From Eudoraea sp. (lineage in GTDB: Bacteria; Bacteroidota; Bacteroidia; Flavobacteriales; Flavobacteriaceae): 22,291 nucleotides of DNA. The stretch's first letter is position 1. Every line of letters begins with the position of its first letter. The notes under the pieces are model-generated. The model was not told the DNA's origin. It did no database searches and worked only from the letters and a program-made list of their open reading frames with translations. The stretch covers positions 1 through 22,291 of the forward strand of contig JABDQS010000145.1 of NCBI GenBank assembly GCA_013042125.1, read 5' to 3'. Shown here piece by piece: positions 8,035 through 16,379 of this stretch. The translations under genes were made by a program, and so were the position numbers.

Positions 8035-8592
8035 ATGAAGCGTTGTATTCTTTTATTCATTGGCCTTATCTTATCTTTTTCTCCTCTTAGGGCACAGGAT
8101 GTACAACAAGATGAAACGGACACCGACCGCGATGAGCTTAAGATCAATGCCTTTAATTTGATCGCCTTCAAATATTTGGACGTTGCCTATGAACGAATAA
8201 TAGATGAGGAGTCCTCTTTCGGAATTGGTGTTTTGGTCAATGCGGGAAATAATGATGATGTTTTTGACTACTATAGACAGTACTCTATTACCCCATATTA
8301 TAGAAGGTATTTTTCAAAGGGCTATGCTACCGGATTTTTTGTAGAAGGCTTTGGTATGTTAAATTCCGGTGAGGAAGACATTTATGAATATAACGAGATA
8401 ACATTTATAACAGAACGGACCGGCGAAACTTATACCGATTTTGCCCTGGGAATTACCATCGGTGGCAAGTTCATCACAAAGAAAGGTTTTATCGCAGAGG
8501 TCTACAGTGGTATTGGCCGGAATTTTTTCAATACCGATTTTTCTCCGGAGGTGGTTGGAAGGGGTGGTGTTTCCCTTGGATTCAGGTTTTAA
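8035..8592 (+). CDS. Small outer-membrane beta-barrel protein (DUF3575-like)
   Basis: A 185-residue protein with a signal peptide (residues 1-20, LSFSPLRA, cut before Gln21). The mature part alternates polar and aromatic/hydrophobic residues as in an 8-strand barrel, and it ends in Phe (GVSLGFRF), the usual outer-membrane C-terminal signal. Pieces such as KINAFNLIAFKYLDVAYERII and YSITPYYRRYFSKGYATGFFVEGF resemble the DUF3575 family. Function unknown. I chose ATG at 8035 over the out-of-frame ATG at 8031 because only the former opens the signal peptide. The downstream TonB receptor has its own promoter, whose -33 element lies within this gene. Confidence 0.75.
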   Translation: MKRCILLFIGLILSFSPLRAQDVQQDETDTDRDELKINAFNLIAFKYLDVAYERIIDEESSFGIGVLVNAGNNDDVFDYYRQYSITPYYRRYFSKGYATGFFVEGFGMLNSGEEDIYEYNEITFITERTGETYTDFALGITIGGKFITKKGFIAEVYSGIGRNFFNTDFSPEVVGRGGVSLGFRF

Positions 8593-8604
8593 TCGCTACT
8601 TTTG
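8576..8604 (+). promoter_or_regulatory. Promoter of the TonB-dependent receptor at 8623
   Basis: TTG at 8576-8578, an 18-base spacer, and exact TACTTTTG at 8597-8604. The -33 element lies inside the end of the preceding coding region and the -7 box begins four bases after its stop. The receptor ATG follows 18 bases after the box. Confidence 0.6.
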
Positions 8605-8622
8605 CCTTCTTTAAATGTAAGG

Positions 8623-10704
8623 ATGAAAAGATATCTTGGAAGCTGTTTTATTCTGCTAAATACACTTTTATGCATTGGCCAGATACCAACTGATCAAGAT
8701 AGCATTACCATTTTAAAGGAAGTGCTTCTGCTAGAGGAACTACGCGAAAAACAAACCACCGGTATTGTGCCTTCCCAGATCATCGGGGATAAGATCTTTG
8801 ACAATTTTAGCCCTATTGATGCTGTTTCGGCCATTAACCAGATCCCTGGGGTTTATGCCCTATCCGGTGCCTTAAATACCAACAGGATCACCATCAGAGG
8901 GATAGGAGCCCGCACCCTGTTTGGCACCGATAAACTCCGTTTGTATTACAATGAGATACCGGTTACCAACGGAAGCGGATTTTCTACCATTGAAGCCTTT
9001 GATCTCGAAAATCTGAGTCAGGTTGAAGTGGTCAAAGGGCCCAAAGCAACCGCTTTCGGGACTAATCTTGGTGGTGCCATCTTACTTAACACCAAAGAAG
9101 CCCTTGGCAATAGCAGTACTCTATCAAACAACACTTCTATTGGCTCCTATGGCTTATTCAAGAATAACCTTTCCCTACTGCATGCAGATGACGGGTTGTC
9201 CATCTCCCTCAACTACGATCATTTGGACACGGACGGTTATCGGGAAAATAACAATTTCCAAAGGGATGGACTCCTACTGAATACAACCTATAAAATAGAT
9301 CCGAAAAACAAGCTCAGTCTGTTGGTCAATTACATAGATTACATTGCTCAGATCCCTAGTTCTCTTGGCATCACAGCATTTAATGAAGATCCTACTCAGG
9401 CGGCATTTACATGGGCAGCCTCAAAAGGATATGAGGCTAATAACTACGCCCTCATTGGAGCCAATTATCAGCATATATATTCGCCCGCATTGAAGAATTC
9501 TACGAGCATCTTTTATACCTACCTCGACCATTATGAAGCCCGTCCTTTTGGTATCCTGGATGAATATACAAATGGATTTGGTCTTCGAACACGCTTTTTT
9601 GGCGAGATTTCCCTCTTTGGCAAACAAACAGGATATTCCATCGGGACTGAAGTATACAAGGATGAATATACCTGGGGTGAATATGAAAATCTCTATGCTC
9701 AAAACAATGGAGAGGGAAGTCTGCAAGGTGATCAGTTCGCAGATAATAAAGAATTTCGTACTCAGCTAAATGCCTTCGGGACGTTAAATATGGCCTTGTT
9801 CGAAAAGGTGAATCTCCAGCTTGGCCTGAATGTAAATAGTACGCAATACGATTTCAGGGATCTTTTTAATGAGGGAGATGCTAACCAGAGTGCCGAGAGA
9901 AATTTCAGGACCATCGCCCTGCCCAGTATCAATGTCAATTATCGTTTCACAAATTATCAGTCGGTTTATGCCAATATCAGCAGAGGCTTTTCCAACCCAA
10001 CAGTGGAAGAGACCCTTACACCCGATGGCGTTATCAATCCCGATATTGCTCAGGAAACAGGAACAAATTACGAGTTGGGATCCCAACTCTTCCTGTTAAA
10101 AAACAAGCTCCACCTGCTTGTTGCGGTATATCAAATGGATGTTAAGAATCTATTGGTCGCAGAAAGGATCGGTGACGATCAATTTGTTGGAAGGAACGCA
10201 GGGAAAACAAGACACCGGGGCCTGGAGGCTGCCATTAATTATAGGTGGGATCTCGTTTCAGGATTAAGGATCACTCCTTTTATTAACTACACTTACAACC
10301 AGCATAGTTTTGTTGAATTTGTAGATGGCGACGATGATTTTTCGGGAAATCCACTAACAGGTGTGCCAAAACACAGATTGAACAGTGGTCTGCAGCTGCA
10401 GTTCAAGGATCATTTATTTTGGAATACCACACATCAGTATGTAAGCAGTATTCCTCTGACAGATGCCAATAGTTTGTCTAGTGATCCATTTCATGTCTTT
10501 GCAACAAAATGGCGTTATGAACAAAAACTAAGTTCAGCGTTCAGCTTCGGGATTGCGCTTGGGATCAATAACTTATTCAATGTGCGATACGCACAATCTG
10601 TCCTGATCAATACACAGGCTTTTGGCGGTGCAGAACCACGGTACTACTATCCGGGAAACAACAGAAATTTTTATTCCAGTATCAGGCTTCGGTATACGCT
10701 TTAA
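8623..10704 (+). CDS. TonB-dependent outer-membrane receptor, siderophore/metal type
   Basis: A 693-residue TonB-dependent transporter. Order: signal peptide (about 1-20, LLCIGQ), a likely TonB box near ITILKEV (27-33), a plug domain (about 40-165) with the classic RGIG...DKLRLYYNEIPV and VEVVKGPKATAFGTN...GGAILLNTK patterns, then a 22-strand barrel with FSNPTVEETLTPDG and a C-terminal TonB-receptor strand ending RLRYTL. The regulatory-like N-terminal domain of SusC proteins is absent and no SusD follows, so it is more like FecA/ferric-siderophore receptors than a glycan importer; the ligand cannot be told. The in-frame TTG at 8602 overlaps the -7 box, so the ATG at 8623 is the start. Its stop overlaps that of glyQS. 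Confidence 0.88.
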   Translation: MKRYLGSCFILLNTLLCIGQIPTDQDSITILKEVLLLEELREKQTTGIVPSQIIGDKIFDNFSPIDAVSAINQIPGVYALSGALNTNRITIRGIGARTLFGTDKLRLYYNEIPVTNGSGFSTIEAFDLENLSQVEVVKGPKATAFGTNLGGAILLNTKEALGNSSTLSNNTSIGSYGLFKNNLSLLHADDGLSISLNYDHLDTDGYRENNNFQRDGLLLNTTYKIDPKNKLSLLVNYIDYIAQIPSSLGITAFNEDPTQAAFTWAASKGYEANNYALIGANYQHIYSPALKNSTSIFYTYLDHYEARPFGILDEYTNGFGLRTRFFGEISLFGKQTGYSIGTEVYKDEYTWGEYENLYAQNNGEGSLQGDQFADNKEFRTQLNAFGTLNMALFEKVNLQLGLNVNSTQYDFRDLFNEGDANQSAERNFRTIALPSINVNYRFTNYQSVYANISRGFSNPTVEETLTPDGVINPDIAQETGTNYELGSQLFLLKNKLHLLVAVYQMDVKNLLVAERIGDDQFVGRNAGKTRHRGLEAAINYRWDLVSGLRITPFINYTYNQHSFVEFVDGDDDFSGNPLTGVPKHRLNSGLQLQFKDHLFWNTTHQYVSSIPLTDANSLSSDPFHVFATKWRYEQKLSSAFSFGIALGINNLFNVRYAQSVLINTQAFGGAEPRYYYPGNNRNFYSSIRLRYTL

Positions 10705-12251
10705 TCCTCTGCTATCTTTTGAAGCCAGTATTTCATGGCCACCTCTTTATCCACAACAGCAGCGATATCTTTAATAGCGATCCTCTTTTGTTCCATAGTA
10801 TCCCGATGGCGAATGGTAACCGTATCATCTTCCAGTGTTTGATGATCTACCGTAATACAAAAAGGAGTTCCTGCTGCATCTTGTCTTCTGTACCGCCGTC
10901 CTACTGCGTCTTTCTCATCGTAGATCACGTTGAAATCCAGACGGAGGTCTGCAATGATCTTATGTGCGATCTCAGGAAGACCGTCTTTTTTTACCAGAGG
11001 TAGTACAGCAGCTTTGGTAGGAGCCAATACTGCCGGTATCTTTAGAAGGGTCCGTGTAGAACCATTTTCCAGCTCTTCCTCTACCAATGCATTGGAAAGA
11101 ACCGCCAGGAACATACGATCCAGGCCAATAGAGGTCTCTACCACATAGGGAACATAGCTTTCTTCCAGCTCAGGATCGAAATACTGAAGTTTTTTTCCAG
11201 AGAATTTTTCATGACTCGCCAGGTCAAAATCGGTTCGCGAATGAATTCCCTCGAGTTCTTTAAATCCAAACGGAAATTTAAACTCAATATCCGCCGCAGC
11301 ATCTGCGTAATGTGCTAATTTCTCATGGTCATGGAAACGGTAGTTCTCCCTTCCCAGGCCAAGGGAAAGATGCCATCTCATACGTGTATTTTTCCAGTTT
11401 TCGTACCACTCCTTTTGAGTGCCGGGCCTAATAAAGAACTGCATTTCCATCTGCTCAAATTCGCGCATACGGAATATGAATTGTCTTGCCACTATCTCAT
11501 TTCGGAAGGCTTTTCCTATCTGTGCGATCCCAAATGGGATCTTTAAACGACCCGATTTTTGAACGTTCAAAAAGTTAACAAAAATACCCTGGGCTGTTTC
11601 GGGACGCAGGTACAGATCCATGGCCGAATCCGCAGAGGCTCCTAATTTTGTTCCGAACATTAGATTGAACTGTTTTACATCGGTCCAGTTCTTAGATCCT
11701 GAAACAGGACAAACTATTTCCAGTTCAACGATAAGATTCTTTACGTCTTCCAGATCTTCCTTTTCAAGGGACCTTGCGAGTCGTTTTAGAATTGTCTGTG
11801 ATCGCTCCTGATATTCCACTACCCGGGTATTGGTTGCCAGGAACTGATCTTTATCGAAGGCATCCCCAAAACGTTTGGCCGCCTTTTTTACTTCCTTCTC
11901 AATTTTAGCTTCTATTTTAGCTACATGATCCTCTACCAGAACGTCTGCTCTGTACCTCTTCTTGGAGTCCTTATTATCTATTAAAGGGTCGTTGAATGCG
12001 TCTACGTGGCCGGAAGCCTTCCAAATGGTAGGATGCATAAAAATGGCAGAATCTATCCCCACAATGTTCTCGTTCATCTGAACCATTGCCTGCCACCAGT
12101 ATTCGCGTATATTTTTCTTTAATTCTGCACCATTCTGCAAGTAATCGTACACGGCACTTAGTCCATCATAGATCTCACTAGACTGCACCACATAACCATA
12201 CTCTTTGGCGTGTGAAATTACTTTTCTGAAAATGTCTTCTTGAATTGCCAT
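10701..12251 (-). CDS. glyQS: Glycyl-tRNA synthetase, eukaryote/archaeal-type homodimer
   Basis: This class II synthetase charges tRNA-Gly with glycine. It is the single-chain alpha2 type, unrelated in layout to the bacterial GlyQ/GlyS tetramer. Visible: FMHPTIWKASGHVDAFNDP (71-89), QFNLMFGTKLG (194-204), LRPETAQGIFVNF (215-227), motif 2 FRNEI...RMREFEQMEMQFF (249-273), motif 3 SIGLDRMFLAVL (374-385) and a C-terminal anticodon-binding domain (about 405-516). At 516 residues it is longer than the roughly 460-residue Thermus type because of a charged helical insert near 105-180. The zinc-type CPxCG is reduced to CPVSG (181-185). Confidence 0.96.
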   Translation of the reverse strand: MAIQEDIFRKVISHAKEYGYVVQSSEIYDGLSAVYDYLQNGAELKKNIREYWWQAMVQMNENIVGIDSAIFMHPTIWKASGHVDAFNDPLIDNKDSKKRYRADVLVEDHVAKIEAKIEKEVKKAAKRFGDAFDKDQFLATNTRVVEYQERSQTILKRLARSLEKEDLEDVKNLIVELEIVCPVSGSKNWTDVKQFNLMFGTKLGASADSAMDLYLRPETAQGIFVNFLNVQKSGRLKIPFGIAQIGKAFRNEIVARQFIFRMREFEQMEMQFFIRPGTQKEWYENWKNTRMRWHLSLGLGRENYRFHDHEKLAHYADAAADIEFKFPFGFKELEGIHSRTDFDLASHEKFSGKKLQYFDPELEESYVPYVVETSIGLDRMFLAVLSNALVEEELENGSTRTLLKIPAVLAPTKAAVLPLVKKDGLPEIAHKIIADLRLDFNVIYDEKDAVGRRYRRQDAAGTPFCITVDHQTLEDDTVTIRHRDTMEQKRIAIKDIAAVVDKEVAMKYWLQKIAED

Positions 12252-12255
12252 TGGG

Positions 12256-12263
12256 CAAAAATA
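12256..12263 (-). promoter_or_regulatory. -7 promoter box immediately before glyQS
   Basis: The reverse complement reads TATTTTTG, an exact TAnnTTTG match, ending four bases before the glyQS ATG. This is the same box-to-start distance as at panD. Transcription would begin at about the start codon. The -33 region is not recognisable. Confidence 0.45.
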
Positions 12264-12288
12264 GAACTTTAGGGAAAGACTCTGATGA

Positions 12289-13188
12289 TTATTTTAATTG
12301 AAATTCTGCGGTAGTGAGTAATTTCTCATCCTCAAAGACATTTAAGGTATACGTCCCTGCAAGGAGAGATCCTTCCGGAACCGTAATAAAATCGCATACG
12401 CTCATTTCTTCTCCCTTAAATACGAGCGTAACTCTTTTGCTGTAAATATTGCCATTAACGGAGATAACATTGGCATTATCCTCAATGATCCCCATGTTTG
12501 GTCCAAGAAACTGGAAATACAGCACTTTTTCCTTAATGGAGGTTGTGTTAGGATCTGCCTGAATGGTGATACATCCACGTAATTTTTCGATCGTAGAGGC
12601 TTTATTTGTTTTTATAGGTCTCCCGCTTCTCATCCTGAAACCGCTACCTTCAGAATTGACAAGAGCGAGGTAGCTCTTCATTTTCAACTCTCTGCTAAGC
12701 TCCTGATTTTTCCTGCGCAATAATGCTTCCGCTTCTGCAAGGGAGTTGCTTTGGCCTCTAAGATCTTCGAGCATTATACGGGTCTCGTCATATTTATCTG
12801 CGAGTAGCTTGTTGTTATATCGCAACAGGTTATTCTTAAGTTTAATACTGTCGTATCGTGCCTCAAGAGTCCTGAGTTCACTTTTGAACTCCTGAAGTTT
12901 GTCTATGGTAAAGGTAAGTCGGCCTACAGAATCTAATAATTGCTCAACCTGGAATTTGGAATCCTGAAGCTCTATTTCATTCACTTCGTTAAGGGCAGAT
13001 AATCTATCTACCTCTGTTTTCATCAGGGTTAGGTCTCTAACGAGTAGTCCTTTTTCACCTTCCAAATACTGGATCTGTGTTTGAGATTGTGCATAGCTGT
13101 AATAAAAGGCAATAAGAATACCAATAATTACCGCCGCCAAAGCCGCCAGGAGGATCTTATAATTGAATTTAGTTTCTTGAATATCCAT
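12289..13188 (-). CDS. Membrane-anchored coiled-coil protein with C-terminal beta domain, function unknown
   Basis: I do not recognise a named family. The 299 residues have a short cytoplasmic N-terminus, one transmembrane helix (about 12-31, LLAALAAVIIGILIAFYY), a long heptad-rich coiled coil (about 35-175, with LDSVGRL, ELRTLEARYDSIKLKN, LLRYNNKLLADKYDE) and a compact C-terminal beta-rich domain (about 200-299) of Ig-like flavour, with VPEGSLLAGTYTLNVFEDEKLL at its end. The likely topology is periplasmic beyond the helix, holding the C-terminal domain away from the inner membrane. It lies 37 bases upstream of glyQS on the same strand and is divergent from comF (43-base gap). I recall this hypothetical gene between glyS and comF in other flavobacteria, but cannot check. 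Confidence 0.75.
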   Translation of the reverse strand: MDIQETKFNYKILLAALAAVIIGILIAFYYSYAQSQTQIQYLEGEKGLLVRDLTLMKTEVDRLSALNEVNEIELQDSKFQVEQLLDSVGRLTFTIDKLQEFKSELRTLEARYDSIKLKNNLLRYNNKLLADKYDETRIMLEDLRGQSNSLAEAEALLRRKNQELSRELKMKSYLALVNSEGSGFRMRSGRPIKTNKASTIEKLRGCITIQADPNTTSIKEKVLYFQFLGPNMGIIEDNANVISVNGNIYSKRVTLVFKGEEMSVCDFITVPEGSLLAGTYTLNVFEDEKLLTTAEFQLK

Positions 13189-13231
13189 TCAACAAGGGCT
13201 ACGTTCTAAGTAGGTTTTAAAGCGTTAAGAT

Positions 13232-13936
13232 TTGATTATAACCAAGCTACCAAATATAATAAATGATCTCAACACGGTTCTCCTACCCCGTGTGTGTTTT
13301 GGATGTAATGCACGATTATATCGGGGAGAGCAGATTTTGTGTACCCCTTGTCGAGACCAAATACCACTTACCGAGTACAATTTCTTAGACGAAAACAGTT
13401 TAGATCGCACTTTTTACGGTCGAATTACCATTGAAAAAGCATCAAGTTTCCTTTTTTTTAATGATCCGGGCGTAGTAAAAAACCTTATTCATTACCTGAA
13501 ATACAGAAATCAACCCAGGATCGGCACTTTCTTAGGTGATTGGTATGGGGCCCTGCTTAAGAAAGATAAAGGACTGCCCGCAATAGATCTGGTAATGCCG
13601 GTACCCATGCATCCGAAAAAACTTAAAAAAAGGGGATACAATCAGGTTGAAAGATTTGGCAAACAACTGGCTCATCATCTAAATGCAGACTATTGCGATG
13701 ATCTCCTGATAAAAACCAATAATACTCCTACACAAACCCAAAAATCGAGGATCTTTCGGTGGCAACATCAGACCCCTACTTTTGCGATCGCAAAGGCCCA
13801 AGGGCTAGTAAATAAAAAAATATTACTTGTAGATGATGTAGTTACTACCGGGGCCACCCTGGAGGCATGTGCAAGAGCAATCAATGATGAGTTCAATGTT
13901 ACGATCTATATAGCCACTATGGCCATGGTCCCTTAA
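13232..13936 (+). CDS. comF: ComF family phosphoribosyltransferase-like protein
   Basis: ComF proteins are cytoplasmic and needed for natural transformation in several bacteria, probably by helping DNA cross the inner membrane. The 234 residues show an N-terminal C4 zinc finger (Cys22, Cys25, Cys37, Cys40), the MPVPMHPKKLKKRGYNQ region (122-138) typical of ComF, and the PRPP-binding loop ILLVDDVVTTGATLEAC (197-213). Start is TTG at 13232: an in-frame TAA lies one codon upstream and there is no ATG before the zinc finger. A weak box TAGGTTTT at 13211-13218 may be its -7 element. It is followed after 40 bases by the Ig-like lipoprotein gene. Confidence 0.92.
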   Translation: MIITKLPNIINDLNTVLLPRVCFGCNARLYRGEQILCTPCRDQIPLTEYNFLDENSLDRTFYGRITIEKASSFLFFNDPGVVKNLIHYLKYRNQPRIGTFLGDWYGALLKKDKGLPAIDLVMPVPMHPKKLKKRGYNQVERFGKQLAHHLNADYCDDLLIKTNNTPTQTQKSRIFRWQHQTPTFAIAKAQGLVNKKILLVDDVVTTGATLEACARAINDEFNVTIYIATMAMVP

Positions 13937-13976
13937 TTTTAGAAATCTACAAATTAGTTGTTTCTTTGCTCAAACT

Positions 13977-15605
13977 ATGGGGTACGTGGCTTTCACAAAG
14001 CGTTTTATTTCAGGATTATTTCTTGTTTTTATTGCCTTGGCGCTGCATCAATGCGCCCGCCGCGGGAGTCCTTCAGGAGGACCAAAGGACACCGAACCCC
14101 CTGTATTGATAAAAGCTGAACCGGAAAATCTTAGCACTAATTTTAAGACTACGAAAATCCGACTATTTTTTGACGAGTATATTAAGCTGCAAGATGTTCA
14201 AAATCAGCTTATTGTATCACCTCCTTTTCAATATCCTCCAGACATCAGCCCACAGGGTGGGGCAAGTAAGTATGTGGAAGTGGTCATTAAAGATACCTTG
14301 AAAGAAAACACTACCTATACCCTCAACTTTGGGCAAAGCATTGTAGACAATAACGAAAATAATCCCAACTCTTATCTTACCTATGTCTTTTCTACCGGTG
14401 ATTACATAGATTCCCTTGCTCTTTTGGGCGTGGTTAAAGATGCTTTTAATAAGGAAACTGACGAATTTATCAGTGTGATGCTGTACGAGATAGATACCTC
14501 TTACACAGATACTGTTATTAGCAAGAGACCCCCCAATTACATTACTAACACTCAGGATAGCACTACTATTTTCAGGCTTCTGAATCTAAAAGCCGGTAAG
14601 TATCGGTTGTTGGCGATCAAAGATGAAGGGAAGAACAATCTCTACGATGCTGTTACAGACAAGATCGGATTTGTTGAGGATACTATTTCCTTGCCCACAG
14701 ATTCTATTTACCTTCTGAACCTCTTCAGGGAAGTCCCAAAATACAGCCCTTCTCTCCCTAAATTCACTGCGGCGAATAAGATCATTTTTGGATATAATGG
14801 CAGTAATGAATCACTTCAGATAACCCCTTTATCCAAGATCCCTGATTCCATAACCACCTATATAGCAAAAGAACCGGGGAAGGATACCCTTAACTATTGG
14901 TTCAACCCCTTTGAAGTAGATTCACTGCTCTTCGAAGTTTTAAATGAACGCTTACAAAAACGCGATACATTCACAATTAAAACACGGCAATTACCTCCAG
15001 ATTCATTAGTTCTGAATCCTAGTTACCGCAGTTCTATCGGATTTCTGGATACCATGGCTATCAGTGCAAATATTCCCATTCGGCAGATAGACACCTCCAA
15101 AGTATCTATGATGAACAAGGATTCACTCATCCTGTCTTTGAAGATTCAACTAGATACGCTGGCTAACCGCGTTAAATTGAATTTTAACAAAGAACCTGAT
15201 GATAGCTATAGCATTACCATGCTACCCGGAGCAATAACAGATCTTTTTGGCGCTACCAATGATACGTTATCATACAGGATAAGAACAGGGAGTTATGCCG
15301 ATTATGGGAACCTTAGAATACGCCTCCAGGGGGCAGTAATGTATCCTGTTATTCTACAACTTACAGAACCAAAAGGCGAAGTGGTACGTTCCATTATTTC
15401 TGAGAAAGACACGTTGTATGAGTTCAAGCTGTTAGAGCCAAAAAAGTACCTCCTACGTGCTATTTTTGACGCCAATGCAAACCAACGCTGGGACACAGGT
15501 AATTTCATGGAAAAAGTTCAACCTGAAAAGATCGTGTATTTTCCGCGGGAGATCGAAGTTAGGGCAAATTGGGAGCTGGAACAGATCTTTCCTATTGAAG
15601 AGTAA
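13977..15605 (+). CDS. Ig-like (Big_5) domain lipoprotein
   Basis: A 542-residue lipoprotein. The signal (SGLFLVFIALALHQC) places the lipidated residue at Cys26; the Gln before it is unusual for a lipobox, but the following CARRGSPSGGPKDTEPP is a conserved start of this Bacteroidota family. Residues about 40-140 form a Big_5 Ig-like domain (PPVLIKAEPENLS...IRLFFDEYIKLQD, TYTLNFGQSIVDNNENN). The rest is beta-rich with a C-terminal piece that includes YLLRAIFDANANQRWDTG and REIEVRANWELEQIF. No acidic signal follows the Cys, so I expect it to face the periplasm. Function unknown. The upstream sequence TTTCTTTG (13961-13968) is one mismatch from a -7 box. Its last 14 bases overlap the convergent omega-amidase gene. 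Confidence 0.82.
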   Translation: MGYVAFTKRFISGLFLVFIALALHQCARRGSPSGGPKDTEPPVLIKAEPENLSTNFKTTKIRLFFDEYIKLQDVQNQLIVSPPFQYPPDISPQGGASKYVEVVIKDTLKENTTYTLNFGQSIVDNNENNPNSYLTYVFSTGDYIDSLALLGVVKDAFNKETDEFISVMLYEIDTSYTDTVISKRPPNYITNTQDSTTIFRLLNLKAGKYRLLAIKDEGKNNLYDAVTDKIGFVEDTISLPTDSIYLLNLFREVPKYSPSLPKFTAANKIIFGYNGSNESLQITPLSKIPDSITTYIAKEPGKDTLNYWFNPFEVDSLLFEVLNERLQKRDTFTIKTRQLPPDSLVLNPSYRSSIGFLDTMAISANIPIRQIDTSKVSMMNKDSLILSLKIQLDTLANRVKLNFNKEPDDSYSITMLPGAITDLFGATNDTLSYRIRTGSYADYGNLRIRLQGAVMYPVILQLTEPKGEVVRSIISEKDTLYEFKLLEPKKYLLRAIFDANANQRWDTGNFMEKVQPEKIVYFPREIEVRANWELEQIFPIEE

Positions 15606-16365
15606 AATTATCTTTGTCCTCCAGAAATCGGAACTTGGTTCTGGTAGTAATAAGGTCCTCCTTTTTGATCACCATATTGAGCACCTCATCTTTTGTTGAA
15701 AATGCCATTTGTGTTCCAAGGGCATCGTAGCAGGCGGAGTGACCTACATATTCATAATTATTCTCATCTTTCCCAATTCTGTTAACCCCAATGCAATATG
15801 CCATGTTCTCTATGGCTCTTGCCTTTAACAGGGTATCCCAGGCTGTGATCCTTGGTTTCGGCCAATTAGCAACATACAGCAAAATATCATAATTCGCCGT
15901 ATTTCTGGACCATACCGGAAAACGAAGATCATAACAGATCAAAGGGCATATTTTAAACCCTTTATAATCCACTACAAGCAGCTCCTTTCCTGAAGCATAG
16001 GTAAGGTGTTCTCCAGCAAGGGTAAAGGTATGCCTCTTATCATAATAGTGATAGTTGCCATTTGGCTCCACAAAGAACAACCGATTTGTATACTGTTCAT
16101 TTTCATAAAATGGGATACTTCCTATAACAGCTGCATTGGTCGTTCGGGCCTCAAACTTCATCCATTGCAGTGTTTTTATCCCTTCAGCTTTGTCTGTGGC
16201 TTCAGGGGTCATAGTAAAACCTGTAGTGAACATTTCTGGCAGTACAATAAGGTCTGCTCCTTTTTCAATTGTACGGATCTTTTCAGAAAACCATGCCCTG
16301 TTCTTAGCCGGATCTTGCCAGAATAAAGAGGTTTGTATTAAAGCGACAGAAAGCTGTAGATCCAT
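15592..16365 (-). CDS. yafV: Omega-amidase, YafV/NIT2-type nitrilase-family amidohydrolase
   Basis: Omega-amidases hydrolyse 2-oxoglutaramate and 2-oxosuccinamate to the keto acid and ammonia, repairing by-products of glutamine and asparagine transamination in the cytoplasm. The 257 residues align closely with E. coli YafV (256). The nitrilase catalytic set is complete: Glu44 in VLPEMFTTGF, Lys109 in YDKRH, Cys143 in LICYDLRFPVWSRN, and the structural Glu118 in AGEHL. Start ATG at 16365, 14 bases after the ankyrin gene, so the two are probably co-transcribed. The stop codon lies inside the last codons of the convergent lipoprotein gene. Confidence 0.93.
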   Translation of the reverse strand: MDLQLSVALIQTSLFWQDPAKNRAWFSEKIRTIEKGADLIVLPEMFTTGFTMTPEATDKAEGIKTLQWMKFEARTTNAAVIGSIPFYENEQYTNRLFFVEPNGNYHYYDKRHTFTLAGEHLTYASGKELLVVDYKGFKICPLICYDLRFPVWSRNTANYDILLYVANWPKPRITAWDTLLKARAIENMAYCIGVNRIGKDENNYEYVGHSACYDALGTQMAFSTKDEVLNMVIKKEDLITTRTKFRFLEDKDNFTLQ

Positions 16366-16379
16366 TGTGTTTTTTGACC

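Noticed and set aside
8602..8622. TTG start that would add seven residues to the TonB receptor
   Set aside because: It overlaps the exact TACTTTTG box at 8597-8604, and the ATG at 8623 opens directly into a signal peptide.
8623..10704. SusC-type glycan importer
   Set aside because: It lacks the N-terminal regulatory-like domain and any SusD neighbour; size and motifs fit a siderophore or metal receptor better.
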